Below, in pieces: positions 4,947 to 5,923 of a stretch of DNA of 5,923 nucleotides. The translations under genes and the position numbers were made by a program. Under the pieces are notes generated by a model, which was not told where the DNA came from, ran no database searches, and worked only from the letters and a program-made list of their open reading frames with translations. Position 1 is the stretch's first letter; each line of letters begins with the position of its first letter. The stretch is from an uncultured Fusobacteriaceae bacterium (GTDB lineage Bacteria > Fusobacteriota > Fusobacteriia > Fusobacteriales > Fusobacteriaceae). The stretch covers positions 1-5,923 of the forward strand of contig CAMTJB010000076.1 of the NCBI GenBank assembly GCA_947072715.1. The letters run 5' to 3'.

Positions 4947-5923
4947 TTAAGAGAATAGATCTTTTAATCTATCTATAAATCCCTTTTTATGTTTATAATT
5001 TTTATCTTTTAAACTATCATCAAATGCTTTTAATAAAGCTGCTTGCTCATCGTTTAAATGTATTGGAATTTCAATAAATACTTCAACAATTTGTTGACCT
5101 TTTTTTCCTGTTCTCATGTTTACAATTCCCTCTTCACGCATAGAGAATCTCTTTCCGTTTTGAGTTCCTTCAGGTATTTTTATTGTTTTCTTTCCATTAA
5201 GAGTAGGAACTTCAATATCTCCACCTACAGTTGCTACATAGTAACTAATTGGCACTCTACAGTAAATATCATGTCCATCTCTTTCGAAGAAATCATGTTG
5301 TTTTACTTTTATGAAGATATATAAATCTCCATTTTCTCCACCTTGTGTACTTGCTTCTCCCATATCTGAAAGTTTTAATTTTTGACCATTATCTATTCCA
5401 GCTGGTATTTTTATTGTTTTTTCTACTGCTTCACGAATTACTCTGTTTCCATGGCACTTTTCACACTTATGCTCTGGAATCTCTCCAGTTCCATGACACT
5501 CATCACAAATATCTTCTGATTGGAAATTTCCTAGCATAGTTCTTTGAATTTTTCTTATTTTACCTGTTCCACCACATTTTGGACATTTATTAACTTTTGT
5601 TCCTGGTTTAGCTCCTGTTCCACTACAAGTTCCACATTTTCCACTTCTAGCATACTTAATAGTTTTTTCTACACCTTTAGCAGCTTCCTCTAATGTTATT
5701 TCAACTTGGTAACTTAAGTCATCTCCTGGCTCAGGTCCTCTAGGTCTACCTCTTCTTCCACTTCCACCGAAGAAAGAACTAAAGATATCTCCTAAATCAT
5801 CTCCACCAAAACCACCGAATCCTCCAAAGCCACCGCCATATCCACCAGCTCCGCCACCTCCATTTTCAAAGGCTGCATGACCATATGTATCATATTGTTG
5901 TTTCTTTGTAGCATCTGATAAAA
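4947..5923 (-). CDS. dnaJ: Chaperone protein DnaJ (Hsp40), N-terminus cut by window edge
   Basis: The frame is open from the TAA at 4949-4947 to the right edge, giving 324 residues; full-length DnaJ is about 370-390, so roughly the first 60 residues, including the HPD motif, are outside. DnaJ stimulates DnaK ATP hydrolysis and delivers unfolded clients in the cytoplasm. In order, the fragment shows the end of the J domain (LSDATKKQQYDTYGHAAFE), a Gly/Phe-rich linker (about 21-40), a DDLGDIFSSFFGG segment (41-53), then four zinc-finger repeats: CGTCSGTG at 96, CPKCGGTG at 113, CDECHGTG at 139 and CEKCHGNR at 153. The two C-terminal substrate-binding subdomains follow, with the IPAGIDNGQKL and IPEGTQNGKRF repeats, and the protein ends in DRLKDLFS. 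The fourth repeat lacks the usual last glycine (NR instead of xG). An internal Met at 5537-5535 is not the start, because two zinc repeats lie upstream in the same frame. dnaK/grpE may lie upstream, out of view. Confidence 0.97.
   Translation of the reverse strand, partial: LSDATKKQQYDTYGHAAFENGGGGAGGYGGGFGGFGGFGGDDLGDIFSSFFGGSGRRGRPRGPEPGDDLSYQVEITLEEAAKGVEKTIKYARSGKCGTCSGTGAKPGTKVNKCPKCGGTGKIRKIQRTMLGNFQSEDICDECHGTGEIPEHKCEKCHGNRVIREAVEKTIKIPAGIDNGQKLKLSDMGEASTQGGENGDLYIFIKVKQHDFFERDGHDIYCRVPISYYVATVGGDIEVPTLNGKKTIKIPEGTQNGKRFSMREEGIVNMRTGKKGQQIVEVFIEIPIHLNDEQAALLKAFDDSLKDKNYKHKKGFIDRLKDLFS

Noticed and set aside
4947..5537. Reading dnaJ as a 196-residue protein starting at an internal Met
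   Set aside because: The same frame continues upstream without stops to the window edge and encodes the first two zinc repeats, the Gly/Phe linker and the end of the J domain.
5058..5539. Two plus-strand open frames opposite dnaJ
   Set aside because: Both are fully antisense to conserved dnaJ codons and their products look like noise (Phe/Ser/Tyr- or Leu/Phe-rich) without a start signal.
1..5923. Mobile element, CRISPR array, toxin-antitoxin or defence system
   Set aside because: There are no spaced direct repeats, transposase or integrase motifs, tRNA attachment site or small paired genes; composition looks even across the window.

Overview
The window is strongly A+T-rich, and every gene I can support lies on the minus strand, so transcription runs from right to left. 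Low G+C, A/T-ending codons, clear Shine-Dalgarno sequences, short intergenic gaps and strong intrinsic terminators point to an anaerobic fermentative bacterium. My best guess is Fusobacteriota (Fusobacterium/Cetobacterium-like), with low-G+C Clostridia as the alternative. This placement rests on overall character and recall of protein families, not on a search.

Layout in transcription order. (1) The 3' part of dnaJ, an Hsp40 co-chaperone cut by the right edge, ends in a strong hairpin terminator at 4909-4941. (2) A complete iron-dependent alcohol dehydrogenase (3581-4729) of the DhaT/FucO/YiaY type has its own roughly 170-base leader, which carries a near-perfect 28-bp palindrome (4775-4802), and its own terminator (3511-3560). 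(3) A complete EF-G-like translational GTPase (1295-3361) belongs to the 'EF-G-2' branch rather than being the canonical fusA product; it ends at a terminator at 1216-1263. (4) A TRM11-like SAM-dependent methyltransferase (215-1141) starts at TTG and is followed 15 bases later by (5) the first 66 residues of a protein resembling the N-terminus of the Fe-alcohol dehydrogenase / glycerol-1-phosphate dehydrogenase superfamily, cut by the left edge. Genes 4 and 5 look like one operon.

Functionally this is mostly housekeeping: protein folding, a fermentative aldehyde/alcohol redox enzyme, an auxiliary ribosomal GTPase and a probable RNA methyltransferase. Each of the first three genes is followed by its own terminator, so they appear to be separate transcription units. 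No gap exceeds 300 bases. I see no tRNA, rRNA, CRISPR array, insertion sequence, phage gene or defence/toxin system. I do not see a new multi-gene system. The best leads are the palindromic operator or RNA hairpin in front of the alcohol dehydrogenase, and the little-studied EF-G-like GTPase and TRM11-like methylase.
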